Shown: one piece after another, positions 40,983-50,092 of the stretch
Layout: each line of letters begins with the position of its first letter
Position numbering within the stretch: the stretch's first letter is position 1
DNA from: Actinokineospora alba
GTDB lineage: Bacteria; Actinomycetota; Actinomycetes; Mycobacteriales; Pseudonocardiaceae
Direction: 5' to 3'
Assembly: GCF_004362515.1 (NCBI RefSeq)
Contig: NZ_SNXU01000001.1
Location: 1,426,001-1,490,000, forward strand
Length of the DNA: 64,000 nucleotides
Translations under genes and position numbers: made by a program
The notes under the pieces: generated by a model
Databases searched by the model: none
Told to the model about the DNA's origin: nothing
What the model saw: the letters and a program-made list of their open reading frames with translations, nothing else

Positions 40983-41444
40983 CTAGGGCGCGCCACCCAG
41001 ATCAATCACCTTCTGCAAGATCGGCTCCAGACGACGGTGCCAGTCGCCGCCCGCGCCATAACACCAGGCCACCGCATCCGCGATCCAGAGCAATTCGTCC
41101 TGAGTGCTGTTCCGGTGTTCGTAAGCGAGAGCCGTCCCGGTCACGTGTTTCCTGAGGGCGGACAGGATCGTCACACGGTCGCAGCTGCGCCGAGCCCGTT
41201 CCTCACCTTGCCCGCAGGTCGCGAGGTACACCCGAACTGCGAGCCGTTCCGCGGCCAGACGGGAAATGATCGCTTTACGTCGCGCGGGAGTCTCCTTCTT
41301 GAAGTGCAGTTCGTACTGCCCTGGCAGCAACATTCCGCGCAACAGCTTGCGCAGCCTGTGCAGGTCCCGCGCATCGACGAAGGCGGCGGCAACGAGGTAA
41401 TGGCGGTTTCTGCGGGATTCGTCAGCGAAGACGTGCAACGTCAC
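40983..41444 (-). CDS. DUF3800-like small protein
   Basis: The 153-residue protein (GTG at 41444) begins MTLHVFADESRRNRHYLVAAAF and has HFKKETPARRKAIISRLA and ELLWIADAVAWCYGAGGDWHRRLEP. The HVFADES start and D-E-S acidic residues match DUF3800, a putative RNase H-like fold often found in mobile or defence regions. Here it is a solitary gene with codon use like its neighbours. A much longer ORF on the same strand adds unrelated sequence upstream. Confidence 0.68.
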   Translation of the reverse strand: MTLHVFADESRRNRHYLVAAAFVDARDLHRLRKLLRGMLLPGQYELHFKKETPARRKAIISRLAAERLAVRVYLATCGQGEERARRSCDRVTILSALRKHVTGTALAYEHRNSTQDELLWIADAVAWCYGAGGDWHRRLEPILQKVIDLGGAP

Positions 41445-41549
41445 CCAAGATAGATCGACTTGCGGCCCTTTCGGCTGGATCGCTAGAACGGGTGTTCGCC
41501 CTGGGCGAGAACGGTGGCAGCGGCAGGCGAGTGCGGCAATGGTGGGCCC

Positions 41550-42503
41550 ATGCGACTCCTTGTTCTCGGTGGTACCCGTTTCCTCAGCCATTCCGTCGCC
41601 GCGGAGGGTGTGCGGCGGGGGTTCGACGTGGTGTGCGCGGCGAGAGGTGAGTCGGGCCGAGTGCCGGACGGCGCCCAGCTGGTCAAGGTGGACCGGGACG
41701 CCGACGACGGCCTCGACGCGCTGACCGGCGACTTCGACGCCGTGGTCGACGTGGCCCGGCTGTCGTACTCCTGGGTGCGGCGGGCGCTCGACACGCTCGG
41801 CGGCCGGGCGGGGCACTGGACGTTCGTCTCCTCCATCAGCGCCTACGCCGACCACCGCACCGGCAGCGACGAACTGCTTCCTCCGCGCGAGGTGGACGAC
41901 GTCCAGGAGCTGTACGGCAACATCAAGGTCGCGAGCGAGAACGCCGTCCTCGCCGCACGTCCCGACGCCTTCATCCTGCGGTCCGGCTTGATCACCGGAC
42001 CCGGTGACGGCAGCGACCGCTTCGGTTACTGGCCCGCCCGGATGGCGCGCGGCGGTCGGGTCGCGGTGCCCGAGGTGGACCAGCAGATGAGCTATGTGGA
42101 CACCCGGGACCTGGCCGCGTGGATCGTCGACGCCGCCGTGAAGGGGCTCAAGGGGACGTTCGACGGCAATGGTCCCGCCGTCCCGCTCGGTGAGCTGCTG
42201 CGCGGGATCGCGGACGCGGTCGGCACCGACGTCGAGTTGGTGCCGGTGCCGGAGTCGGTCCTCGTTGACCAGAAGATCGCTCCGTGGTCCGGCCCGCGGT
42301 CGCTGCCGCTGTGGCTGCCCGAGGACTTCAAAATGATGGGCGCCCGCGACCCCGGACCGGCGCTGGCCGCGGGCCTGAACCCGATGCCGCTCGCCGACGC
42401 CGTGGCCGGTGCCCTGGAGCACGAGCGTTCCCTGGGGCTCGACCGCGAGCGCAAGGCGGGACTTTCGCCGCGAGAAGAGACCGATTTGCTGGCTGCGCTT
42501 TAG
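41550..42503 (+). CDS. NAD-dependent epimerase/reductase
   Basis: The 317-residue protein has the Rossmann motif L-G-G-T-R-F-L (residues 5-11), VDVARLSYSWVRRALD, FVSSISAYADH and YGNIKVASENAVL (Y and K of the SDR triad). C-terminal features (MSYVDTRDLAAWIVDAA) match the plant and actinobacterial extended SDR group. Substrate unknown. An ATG at 41514 is less likely because MRLLVLGGTRF is the usual start. It lies 25 bases before the GMC gene. Confidence 0.82.
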   Translation: MRLLVLGGTRFLSHSVAAEGVRRGFDVVCAARGESGRVPDGAQLVKVDRDADDGLDALTGDFDAVVDVARLSYSWVRRALDTLGGRAGHWTFVSSISAYADHRTGSDELLPPREVDDVQELYGNIKVASENAVLAARPDAFILRSGLITGPGDGSDRFGYWPARMARGGRVAVPEVDQQMSYVDTRDLAAWIVDAAVKGLKGTFDGNGPAVPLGELLRGIADAVGTDVELVPVPESVLVDQKIAPWSGPRSLPLWLPEDFKMMGARDPGPALAAGLNPMPLADAVAGALEHERSLGLDRERKAGLSPREETDLLAAL

Positions 42504-42528
42504 CCCGCGAAGCGGCAAGCTCGACCGC

Positions 42529-44079
42529 ATGGAGTCGTTCGATTACATCGTGGTCGGTGCGGGCAGTGCGGGTTGCGTCCTCGCGGGGAGGCTGACCGAG
42601 GACCCGAGCGTGCGGGTCCTGCTGCTGGAGGCGGGCGGGGCGGACGACGCCGACGAGATCAAGATCCCGGCGGCGTTCTCCACCCTGTTCAAGACCCGGT
42701 GGGACTGGAACTACGAGACCGTCGAGCAGAAGCACCTGGGTGGCCGCACGGCGTACTGGCCGCGGATGAAGGCGCTCGGCGGGTGCTCGTCGATGAACGC
42801 GATGATCTACATCCGCGGCAACCGCGCCGACTACGACACCTGGCGTGACCAGCACGGCGCCACCGGCTGGGGCTACGACGACGTGCTCCCGTACTTCGTG
42901 AGGGCCGAGCGGAACTCCCGCCTCGACGGGCCGCTGCACGGCCGGAGCGGTCCGCTGCACGTCGAGGACCGGCGGTACACCCACGAGCTGAGCGCCGCGT
43001 GGGTGGAGGCGTCGGGCCTGAAACCGAACGACGACTTCAACGGCGCCGAGCAGGAGGGCGCCGGGCTCTACCAGGTCACCTGCAGGCGCGGCCGCCGCTG
43101 GTCGACCGCCGACGCCTACCTGCGCCCGGCCATGACCCGCCCGAACCTGGTCGTGCGCACGCGCGCGTTCACCTCCCGGGTCCTGCTGGACGGGACACGG
43201 GCGACCGGGGTCGAGTACGAGCACCTTGGCGTCACCCACACCGTCGGCGCTTCGCGCGAAGTCCTGCTGTCGGGCGGCGCGATCAACTCGCCGCAGCTGC
43301 TGATGCTCTCCGGCATCGGCCCCGCCGACCACCTGCGGGACCTCGGCATCGACGTCGCGGTGGCGTCGGCGGGCGTCGGCGGCAATCTGCACGACCACCC
43401 GGCGGCACCGGTCATCTGGACCACCAAGGGCACCACCGACCTCGCCGACTTCTCCACCCCGCGGCGGCTGATCCAGTGGCAGACGACCGGCCGCGGCCCG
43501 CTGACGTCGAACATCGGCGAAGCGGGCGGCTTCACCCGCACCCGCGACGGCCTGGACGCACCGGACATGCAGTTCCACGTCGCGCCGACGATGTTCTACG
43601 ACAACGGCCTGCGGGAATCCTCAGCCCCAGGCTTCACCTCGGCGGCCACCCTGGTCGCGCCACACAGCCGCGGCACCCTGCGCCTGCGGTCGGCCGACCC
43701 GCACTGGCGGCCGCTGATCGACCCGGCGTACTACGCGGAGGCCGCGGACCTGGACGCGATCGTCGAAGGCTGCCGCACGCTGATCGACATCGCCGAGGAG
43801 TCCGGCCTGAGCCGGTACCTGGACAAGCCGTTCATCCCGAAGACCGATGACCTGGCCGAAAGCGCCCGCCAGTGGACGCAGACGCTCTACCACCCGGTCG
43901 GCACCTGCTCGATGGGCGAGGACGACCTGTCCGTCGTAGACCCCCAACTCCGCGTCCGCGGTGTGGACAACCTGCGCGTGGTGGACGCGTCGGTGATGCC
44001 GGTGATCCCGCGCGGCAACACCAACGCGCCGACGATCATGATCGCGGAGAAGGCGGCCGACCTGATCAAAGCCGGGTGA
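42529..44079 (+). CDS. GMC-family FAD oxidoreductase
   Basis: The 516-residue protein has the FAD motif VVGAGSAGCVLAGRL, the GMC signature 1 (KALGGCSSMNAMIYIRGNRADYDTW) and signature 2 (GGAINSPQLLMLSGIG), and the C-terminal active-site region YHPVGTCSMG and PRGNTNAPTIMIAEKAADLI. It probably oxidises alcohols (choline dehydrogenase or alcohol oxidase-like). It is likely in an operon with the epimerase and convergent with an aldehyde dehydrogenase, a potential alcohol-to-acid pair. Confidence 0.88.
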   Translation: MESFDYIVVGAGSAGCVLAGRLTEDPSVRVLLLEAGGADDADEIKIPAAFSTLFKTRWDWNYETVEQKHLGGRTAYWPRMKALGGCSSMNAMIYIRGNRADYDTWRDQHGATGWGYDDVLPYFVRAERNSRLDGPLHGRSGPLHVEDRRYTHELSAAWVEASGLKPNDDFNGAEQEGAGLYQVTCRRGRRWSTADAYLRPAMTRPNLVVRTRAFTSRVLLDGTRATGVEYEHLGVTHTVGASREVLLSGGAINSPQLLMLSGIGPADHLRDLGIDVAVASAGVGGNLHDHPAAPVIWTTKGTTDLADFSTPRRLIQWQTTGRGPLTSNIGEAGGFTRTRDGLDAPDMQFHVAPTMFYDNGLRESSAPGFTSAATLVAPHSRGTLRLRSADPHWRPLIDPAYYAEAADLDAIVEGCRTLIDIAEESGLSRYLDKPFIPKTDDLAESARQWTQTLYHPVGTCSMGEDDLSVVDPQLRVRGVDNLRVVDASVMPVIPRGNTNAPTIMIAEKAADLIKAG

Positions 44080-44162
44080 AGCAGACCCCACCCGCCCTGG
44101 GGGGGCTGCCCTACGCCAGTCTACCGGCCGCGGGTGACGGATGATCTTGATGGCGGGCCGTC

Positions 44163-44190
44163 TGTGGATAACCGCACGGGCTGTGGATAA
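44163..44190. promoter_or_regulatory. Two consensus DnaA boxes
   Basis: TGTGGATAA occurs at 44163-44171 and 44182-44190, the exact reverse complement of TTATCCACA, in the same orientation and 19 bases apart. They lie between the convergent GMC and aldehyde dehydrogenase genes. A third perfect copy is at 49108-49116 (adjacent to the purC stop). Candidate DnaA titration sites; no AT-rich unwinding element is visible. Confidence 0.7.
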
Positions 44191-44192
44191 CG

Positions 44193-45665
44193 TCAGCGGC
44201 GCTTGCCGTGCAGCAGGGTGATCAGCTTCGCCACCTGGGCGTCGACCTTCGGGCCGCGCGCGAAGCTGGTCAGGGTCAGTGGGGCGCGGAAGCGCTGGCG
44301 GGTGATGGCCTTGGGCTTGCCGAACTCGCGCAGGCCCTCCGGGCCGTGGATGCGGCCGAAGCCCGAGTCGCCGCTGCCGCCGAACGGCAGGGAGGGGACG
44401 CCGGCGAAGCTGATCACCGAGTTGACGGCCACCATGCCCGACCGCAGCCGCCGCGCCAGTTCCATTCCGCGCTTCTTCGAGAACACCGAGCCGCCGAGGC
44501 CGTAGGTGGTGTCGTTGGCCTTGGCGATGGCCTCGTCCATGTCGCGGACCTTGGCGATGGTCATGGTCGGGCCGAACGTCTCTTCCCGGACCGCCGAGGA
44601 GTCCTCCGGGACGTCCACCAGCACCGTCGGCTGCACGTAGCGGTCGCCGACCTCGCCGCCGACCAGGGCGCGGCCGCCGCGGGAGACGGCGTCGGCGATG
44701 TGGCGGCGGATGATGTCGAGCTGGCTGGGCATGGTGATCGGGCCGATGTTCGCGTCGGCGTCGAAGCCGGGGCGGACGGACTTGGCCTTCTCGACGACCT
44801 TCGCGACGAACTCGTCGTAGACCTGCTCGTGGACATAGACCCGCTCGATGCCCGTGCAGGTCTGGCCCGCGTTGGAGAAGCCGCCCCAGACGGCGCCGTC
44901 GGCTGCCAGGTCGAGGTCGGCGTCGGCGTCGACGATGAGGGCGTCCTTGCCACCCGCCTCGATCAACACTGGGGTCAGCGTGTCGGCGCAGGCGGCCATG
45001 ATCTTCTTGCCGGTGCCCGGCGAACCCGTGAAGGCGATCTTCGCTACACCCGCCCGGCACAGCGCCGCGCCGGTCTCGCCGTAGCCGGTGACCACCTGCA
45101 ACACCGGGTGCTCGGGCACGATCTCGGCGAAGCTGTCGGCGAGCCAGCGGCCCACGCCGGGGGTGTACTCACTCGGCTTGAAGACCACAGCGTTGCCCGC
45201 CGCCATCGCGTAGGCGATAGAGCCCATGGGCGTGAACACCGGGTAGTTCCACGGCCCGATGACGCCGACCACGCCCAGCGGCTGGTACTCGACGGTCGAG
45301 GCCTGGTTGGCCATCAGCAGCCCCGACGACCGCCGGTGCGGGCCGAGGACCTTGCGCGCGTGCTTCGCCGCCCAGTCGGTGTGGTCGATCGCGAGGATGA
45401 TCTCCAGCATCGCGTCCGCGTGCGGCTTGCCCGTCTCGGCGTGCACGACACCCGCGAGCTGCGCGGCGCGGCGGGTCAGCACGCCCTTCCACCGCTGCAG
45501 CCGCTCCGCGCGACCGGAAAAGCCCAGGTCAGCCCACCAGGCAGCCGCCGTCCGCGCCCGCTCGACCGCGGCCTGGACTTCCTCCGCGGTGTGGATCGGG
45601 TGGCTGCCGACGACCTCATCTGTCGCCGGATTGAGCGAGTCGAACTTCGTCTGCATGGTGGTCAT
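44193..45665 (-). CDS. Aldehyde dehydrogenase (succinic-semialdehyde type)
   Basis: The 490-residue protein has the PWNYPVFTPMGSIAYAMAAGNAVVFKPSEYTP substrate channel, NAD-binding FTGSPGTGKKIMAACA, general base Glu in LIEAGGKDA, catalytic Cys in NAGQTCTGIERVYV, and EETFGPTMTIAKV. Substrate is not decided by motifs; NAD+ is likely. The ATG at 45665 is leaderless (TACGTT, 7 bases). Divergent from the metallo-hydrolase. Confidence 0.9.
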   Translation of the reverse strand: MTTMQTKFDSLNPATDEVVGSHPIHTAEEVQAAVERARTAAAWWADLGFSGRAERLQRWKGVLTRRAAQLAGVVHAETGKPHADAMLEIILAIDHTDWAAKHARKVLGPHRRSSGLLMANQASTVEYQPLGVVGVIGPWNYPVFTPMGSIAYAMAAGNAVVFKPSEYTPGVGRWLADSFAEIVPEHPVLQVVTGYGETGAALCRAGVAKIAFTGSPGTGKKIMAACADTLTPVLIEAGGKDALIVDADADLDLAADGAVWGGFSNAGQTCTGIERVYVHEQVYDEFVAKVVEKAKSVRPGFDADANIGPITMPSQLDIIRRHIADAVSRGGRALVGGEVGDRYVQPTVLVDVPEDSSAVREETFGPTMTIAKVRDMDEAIAKANDTTYGLGGSVFSKKRGMELARRLRSGMVAVNSVISFAGVPSLPFGGSGDSGFGRIHGPEGLREFGKPKAITRQRFRAPLTLTSFARGPKVDAQVAKLITLLHGKRR

Positions 45666-45672
45666 GACACAA

Positions 45673-45678
45673 AACGTA
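45673..45678 (-). promoter_or_regulatory. -10 box TACGTT for the aldehyde dehydrogenase, leaderless
   Basis: On the minus strand TACGTT is separated by 7 bases from the ATG at 45665. Confidence 0.6.
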
Positions 45679-45723
45679 CCCGCCAGTAGTACTCAGTAGC
45701 GAGAGAAAAGCGGCCAAAAAGCC

Positions 45724-45729
45724 TAAGGT
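45724..45729 (+). promoter_or_regulatory. -10 box TAAGGT for the metallo-hydrolase, leaderless
   Basis: TAAGGT is separated by 7 bases from the GTG at 45737. Confidence 0.6.
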
Positions 45730-45736
45730 TGCCCGC

Positions 45737-46378
45737 GTGAAGATCACGCACTTCGGCCACTCGTGCGTCCTGGTGGAGACCGGGTCCGCCCGCCTCCTGC
45801 TCGACCCGGGTGTCTGGTCCGACGGGTTCGAGGACGTGCGCGACCTCGACGCGGTCCTCATCACCCACGTGCACGGCGACCACATCGACGCCGACCGCGT
45901 CGGGCCGCTGATGGCCGCCAACCCGCACGCCGAGCTGATCGTCGACCCGGACACCGCCGCCGAACTCGCGAAGCTCGACCTGCCCACCAGGACCGTGCGC
46001 CAAGGCGACACCTTCAAGGTGGCGGGCGCGACCGTCGACGCGGTCGGCGGGGCGCACGCGGTGATCCACCCGGAGATCCCCGCGCCCGCCAACCTGGGCT
46101 ACGTCGTCGACGACGGCGCGTTCTACCACCCCGGTGACTCGCTGTTCGTGCCCGCGCAGGAGATCGACATCCTGGCCCTGCCCACGGGCGCGCCGTGGAT
46201 GAAGCTGGCCGAGACGGTGGGGTACTTCCGGGCGGTCGCTCCCCGGGTCGCGGTGCCGGTGCATGAGCGCTGGTTAGCCCAGGGCGGCATCGATTCGACC
46301 TTCCACCGGTTCGCGACGATGCACCCGCCGCAGTCCAGGGTGCACTTCCCCGTCGTGGCCGAGTCGGTCGAACTCTGA
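45737..46378 (+). CDS. UlaG-like metallo-beta-lactamase-fold hydrolase
   Basis: The 213-residue protein has the metal motif H-V-H-G-D-H (about residues 44-49) in LITHVHGDHIDADR, an N-terminal THFGHSCVLVET and a late FYHPGDSLFVP. This minimal MBL architecture is typical of UlaG/YycJ-type metal-dependent hydrolases and of a broadly conserved actinobacterial family with unknown substrate. Divergent from the aldehyde dehydrogenase gene. Confidence 0.85.
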   Translation: MKITHFGHSCVLVETGSARLLLDPGVWSDGFEDVRDLDAVLITHVHGDHIDADRVGPLMAANPHAELIVDPDTAAELAKLDLPTRTVRQGDTFKVAGATVDAVGGAHAVIHPEIPAPANLGYVVDDGAFYHPGDSLFVPAQEIDILALPTGAPWMKLAETVGYFRAVAPRVAVPVHERWLAQGGIDSTFHRFATMHPPQSRVHFPVVAESVEL

Positions 46379-46519
46379 TAGCCCGCTTGGCGCAATTCCG
46401 CGAATTACTTCGTCACACGCCGTCCCGAAAGGGGCCGGACGCCCTCTTCACTGGGTAACGGGCTCCTGCACCCCGTGCCGACCGGCGCGGGTATGCCCCC
46501 TGAGTTGTCCGGAGGAATC

Positions 46520-48325
46520 GTGTTCCTGCGTTCACGCAACCGGCTTGGCCGCGCGGCTACCGTCGCGCTGGTCGGTGCCGGTCTCATCGCCACGGCGGGC
46601 ACCGCGTTCGCCGCCCCGGGCGCCCCTGCCGCCCCTGGCTCCATCTACGGCTCGGATTCGATCTCGAGCCTGGGCTCGATCTCCAGCCCGGTCGCCGCCG
46701 GCACGCGGTCGTACCTGGTCATCACCGCGCCGAACGACACCGCGGGCGCCAAGACCGCCGTCGGCACCAACGGTGGCTCGGTCTTCGCCTCGTACGACGC
46801 GATCGGCGTCATCGTCGCGCACTCGGCCGCCGCCGACTTCGCGTCGAAGATGCGCACGGTCACCGGCGTCCAGCAGGTCGGCGCGTCGCGCACCAGCGAC
46901 GTGCCCGCCGAGGCCACCAACCCGGCCATCCCGCCCGCCCCCGCGCAGGTCACGCCGACCACCAGCGAGACCGCCCGGGTCGACATGACCCAGATCGGCG
47001 CCGACAAGGCGTGGGCCGTCAACACCGGCTCCTCCGCGGTCACCGTCGGCGTGCTCGACACCGGTGTCGACGACCAGCACTACGACCTCAAGGCCAACTT
47101 CGACGCCACCAAGTCGGCGTCCTGCGCCTACGGCAAGCTCGACACCCGCGCGGGCTCGTGGCGCGACACCGGCTCGCACGGCACGCACGTCGCGGGCACG
47201 ATCGCCGCGGCCAAGAACGGCAAGGGCATGGTCGGCGTGGCGCCGGGCGTGAAGATCGCGTCGGTCCGCATCGCGGAGAACCCGAGCGGCCTGTTCTTCC
47301 CGGAGAACACCATCTGCGCGTTCGTCTTCGCCGGTGACAAGGGCTTCGACGTCACCAACAACAGCTACTACACCGACCCGTGGCTGTTCAACTGCCCGGA
47401 CAACGCCGACCAGGCCGCGATCCTCGAAGGCGTCAAGCGCGCCCAGCAGTACGCCGAGGGCAAGGGTGTCCTCAACGTCTCCGCCGCGGGCAACGAGGAC
47501 TACAACCTGGCGAGCAAGTCCTCCGACAGCACCAGCCCGAACGACTCGACCCCGGCCAACCGGACGATCAGCAACAACTGCCTGAGCGTCCCGGGTGAGC
47601 TGCCCGGTATGGTGTCGGTCTCGTCGATCAACTCGTCGAACGTCAAGTCGTCGTTCTCGAACTACGGCACCGGCAAGATCGCCGTCGCGGCCCCCGGCGA
47701 CAACGTGTACTCCACCGTCCCCGGCGGCAAGTACGGCGCGAAGTCCGGCACGTCGATGGCGTCCCCGCACGTCGCCGGTGTCGCCGCGCTGCTGGTCAGC
47801 GTGAACCCGACCGCCACCCTGGCGGACCTGCGTTCCAAGCTGGCCACCCAGGCCGACGACCTGACCTGCAGTGACAGCCGCTGCTCGGGCACGACCGCGC
47901 TGAACAACTTCTACGGCGAGGGCCGCGTCGACGCCCTGGCCGCGGTCTCCGACGGTGGCACCACCCCGCCGCCCACCGGCACGGTCTTCGAGAACACCGC
48001 TGACGTCAGCATCCCCGACGCGGGCGCGGCTGTGTACAGCAACATCGTGGTCTCGGGTGTCACGGGCAACGCCCCGGCGACGCTGAAGGTCGACGTCAAC
48101 ATCGTGCACACCTGGCGCGGTGACCTGGTCATCGACCTGATCGCCCCGGACGGCACCGCCTACCGGCTCAAGGCGTCGTCGTCGAACGACTCGGCGGACA
48201 ACGTGATCGCCACCTACACGGTGAACGCGTCGACCGAGGTCGCCAACGGCACGTGGAAGCTCAAGGTCCAGGACGTGGCACGGTACGACACCGGCCACAT
48301 CAACTCCTGGAAGCTGACCTTCTAA
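46520..48325 (+). CDS. Secreted S8 subtilisin-type serine protease with P-domain
   Basis: The 601-residue protein starts at GTG 46520 behind GGAGGAA; a longer ORF upstream is not supported. Signal peptide 1-31, a prodomain (about 35-150), and the S8 catalytic domain: D180 in VLDTGVDD, H220 in SHGTHVAG, N325 in SAAGN and S412 in GTSMASPHVAG. The C-terminal about 110 residues (VSIPDAGAAVYSNIVVSG ... VNIVHTWRGDLVIDLIAPDGTAYRL ... SWKLTF) form a proprotein-convertase P-domain. It is exported and probably self-processed. Confidence 0.92.
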   Translation: MFLRSRNRLGRAATVALVGAGLIATAGTAFAAPGAPAAPGSIYGSDSISSLGSISSPVAAGTRSYLVITAPNDTAGAKTAVGTNGGSVFASYDAIGVIVAHSAAADFASKMRTVTGVQQVGASRTSDVPAEATNPAIPPAPAQVTPTTSETARVDMTQIGADKAWAVNTGSSAVTVGVLDTGVDDQHYDLKANFDATKSASCAYGKLDTRAGSWRDTGSHGTHVAGTIAAAKNGKGMVGVAPGVKIASVRIAENPSGLFFPENTICAFVFAGDKGFDVTNNSYYTDPWLFNCPDNADQAAILEGVKRAQQYAEGKGVLNVSAAGNEDYNLASKSSDSTSPNDSTPANRTISNNCLSVPGELPGMVSVSSINSSNVKSSFSNYGTGKIAVAAPGDNVYSTVPGGKYGAKSGTSMASPHVAGVAALLVSVNPTATLADLRSKLATQADDLTCSDSRCSGTTALNNFYGEGRVDALAAVSDGGTTPPPTGTVFENTADVSIPDAGAAVYSNIVVSGVTGNAPATLKVDVNIVHTWRGDLVIDLIAPDGTAYRLKASSSNDSADNVIATYTVNASTEVANGTWKLKVQDVARYDTGHINSWKLTF

Positions 48326-49066
48326 CTAGATCCCCGCGGGAACTGTGACCGCCCCCGTCGAGGCCTTCCGGCTCTCGGCGGGGGCTTTCAGCACTTCGGG
48401 GTAGGTGACGCCGGTGGCGCCGTGGTGGCGGGCGATGTCGATGGCGTCGAGGACCGCCTGCCGGGGGCCGGGACGAACCAGGTCGGCGGCGTCGACGGCG
48501 AGGCGGATCAGGCCGCCGCGGCGGGCGGTGCGGGCGGCGGCGAGGACGTAGGTGAAGCACCAGAGGGTTTCGCCGCGTTCGGTCTGGGCGAAGCCCAGGA
48601 CGCGGGCGCGGTGGACGCCCTCGGTGGTGAGGTCGTGCACGCCGTGCAGGTCGGCGCAGAGGCTGAAGCCCTTGCGGCGCAAGGCGGTGAGAGTCCCGCG
48701 GGAGGCGTGCCAGCGCGGCGGGGCGAAGCTGTCGGTGGACAGGCCGAGCCGCTCCATCGCCGACACGGCGGCCGTCAGGCGCAGCCCTGCCTCATGCGCG
48801 GGCAGGGCGCCGAACTCGGCCCGGCGGGCCAGCGACACCGTGCGCCGCGCGCGGGGTTCCGGGGAATGGTCGAAGCCGTGCATCAGCACCGCGTCGCCCG
48901 CGGCCCGGCGGGTGCGGACCCAGTCGGCGACCGCGCCGTCGCGGCGAGGGGCGAAGAGAAGGGACAGGGGGACCTGTCGCTTCTGCATCTCCTCGGCGAG
49001 GTCGGCGCAGCGGTGCAGGGTTCGGGTGTCGATCCCGGCCAGCGAAACCACGAGTCTTGCCGTCAC
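48326..49066 (-). CDS. DUF2334-type polysaccharide-deacetylase-like protein
   Basis: The 246-residue protein has a deacetylase-like barrel: RLVVSLAGIDTRTLHRCADLAEEM, VLMHGFDHSPEPRARRTVSLARRAEF, FAPPRWHASRGTLTALRRKGF and GLIRLAVDAADLVRP. GFDHS supplies the Asp and His usually seen at the metal site of DUF2334 proteins. Cytoplasmic by sequence. Stop adjacent to the protease stop, with the protease terminator inside its 3' end. It follows purC on the minus strand. Confidence 0.78.
   Translation of the reverse strand: MTARLVVSLAGIDTRTLHRCADLAEEMQKRQVPLSLLFAPRRDGAVADWVRTRRAAGDAVLMHGFDHSPEPRARRTVSLARRAEFGALPAHEAGLRLTAAVSAMERLGLSTDSFAPPRWHASRGTLTALRRKGFSLCADLHGVHDLTTEGVHRARVLGFAQTERGETLWCFTYVLAAARTARRGGLIRLAVDAADLVRPGPRQAVLDAIDIARHHGATGVTYPEVLKAPAESRKASTGAVTVPAGI
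48351..48388 (+). terminator. Protease terminator inside the convergent gene
   Basis: GCCCCCG (48351-48357) pairs with CGGGGGC (48379-48385), followed by TTT. The plus-strand terminator is embedded in the 3' coding end of the DUF2334 gene. Confidence 0.65.
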
Positions 49067-49116
49067 CTATCAAGCTCAGCGCATCCCGGTGACGGCCAGG
49101 TGTCACTTGTGGATAA

Positions 49117-49998
49117 TCACCCGATCCAGTCGCTGAACTTCCGTCCCGTGACCTGCTCGTAGGCCTGGACGTAGCGCGACCGGGTGGCTTCGACGACCTC
49201 GGCGGGCATCGGGGGCGGCGGCTGGTTGCCCTCGCGGTCCCAGCCGGTCTCCGGCGAGGTCATCCAGTCGCGGACGAACTGCTTGTCGAACGACGGCTGC
49301 GCGTGGCCCGGCTCGTAGGTGTCGGCGGGCCAGTAGCGCGAGGAGTCGGGGGTCAGGACCTCGTCGCCGAGGACGATGACGCCGTCGAGGAGCCCGAACT
49401 CGAGCTTGGTGTCGGCCAGGATGACGCCACGGCCGTGCGCGTAGTCGGCGGCCTTCGAGTAGATGGCGAGGGTGAGCTCGCGGACCTTGCCCGCGAGGTC
49501 GGCGCCGATCTCCGCGACCACCGCGTCGAAGCTGATGTTCTCGTCGTGCTCACCCAGTTCCGCCTTGGTGGCCGGGGTGAAGATCGGCTCAGGCAGCTTC
49601 GAGCCCTCGACCAGGCCGCCGGGGAGCGTGACACCGCAGACGGCGCCGGTGCGGTCGTAGTCCCGGGTGCCCGAGCCCGCGAGGTACCCGCGCGCCACGG
49701 CTTCGACCGGCAGCATCTCCAGGCGCTTCACGATCAGCGCCCGGCCGCGGACCTCGGCGGGGATGCGGTCGTCGTCGTAGGAGACGAGGTGGTTGGGCAC
49801 GAGGTCGCCGAGCAGCTCGAACCAGAAGACGCTCATCGCGGTGAGGATGCGGCCCTTGTCCGGGATCGGCACGTCCAGCACGAAGTCGTAGGCGGAGATC
49901 CGGTCGGAGGCGACGAGGAGGAGATGGTCGTCGTCGACGGCGTAAAGTTCGCGGACTTTGCCTGCGGCGATCTTGGGGTACTCAGCGAGCGTCGGCAC
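49117..49998 (-). CDS. purC: SAICAR synthetase
   Basis: The 293-residue protein is the long (fungal-like or actinobacterial) form with GKVRELYAVDDDHLLLVASDRISAYDFVLD, VLTAMSVFWFELL, LPVEAVARGYLAGSGTRDYDRTG, ILADTKLEFGLLDG and LTPDSSRYWP. It joins CAIR and aspartate. The GTG at 49998 has TAAGCT 8 bases upstream, the same arrangement as purB, so the two may be co-regulated although not adjacent. Confidence 0.95.
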   Translation of the reverse strand: MPTLAEYPKIAAGKVRELYAVDDDHLLLVASDRISAYDFVLDVPIPDKGRILTAMSVFWFELLGDLVPNHLVSYDDDRIPAEVRGRALIVKRLEMLPVEAVARGYLAGSGTRDYDRTGAVCGVTLPGGLVEGSKLPEPIFTPATKAELGEHDENISFDAVVAEIGADLAGKVRELTLAIYSKAADYAHGRGVILADTKLEFGLLDGVIVLGDEVLTPDSSRYWPADTYEPGHAQPSFDKQFVRDWMTSPETGWDREGNQPPPPMPAEVVEATRSRYVQAYEQVTGRKFSDWIG

Positions 49999-50006
49999 GC
50001 TGCGGA

Positions 50007-50012
50007 AGCTTA
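50007..50012 (-). promoter_or_regulatory. -10 box TAAGCT for purC, leaderless
   Basis: On the minus strand TAAGCT is followed by 8 bases and the GTG at 49998; purB shares the identical box and spacing. Confidence 0.5.
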
Positions 50013-50092
50013 CGTGGCAGGCTCGGCGCCACCGGGCCCCACCTCACCCGATCAGGGGTGACGCGGTGGCCCTGGTCGGCGACACTTCGTCA

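Noticed and set aside
43621..45060. 479-residue minus-strand ORF across the GMC and aldehyde dehydrogenase genes
   Set aside because: Out-of-frame read-through; both real genes have full motif sets in other frames.
46532..48298. 588-residue minus-strand ORF
   Set aside because: Shadow of the subtilase gene; rich in Arg/Gly/Val with no domain.
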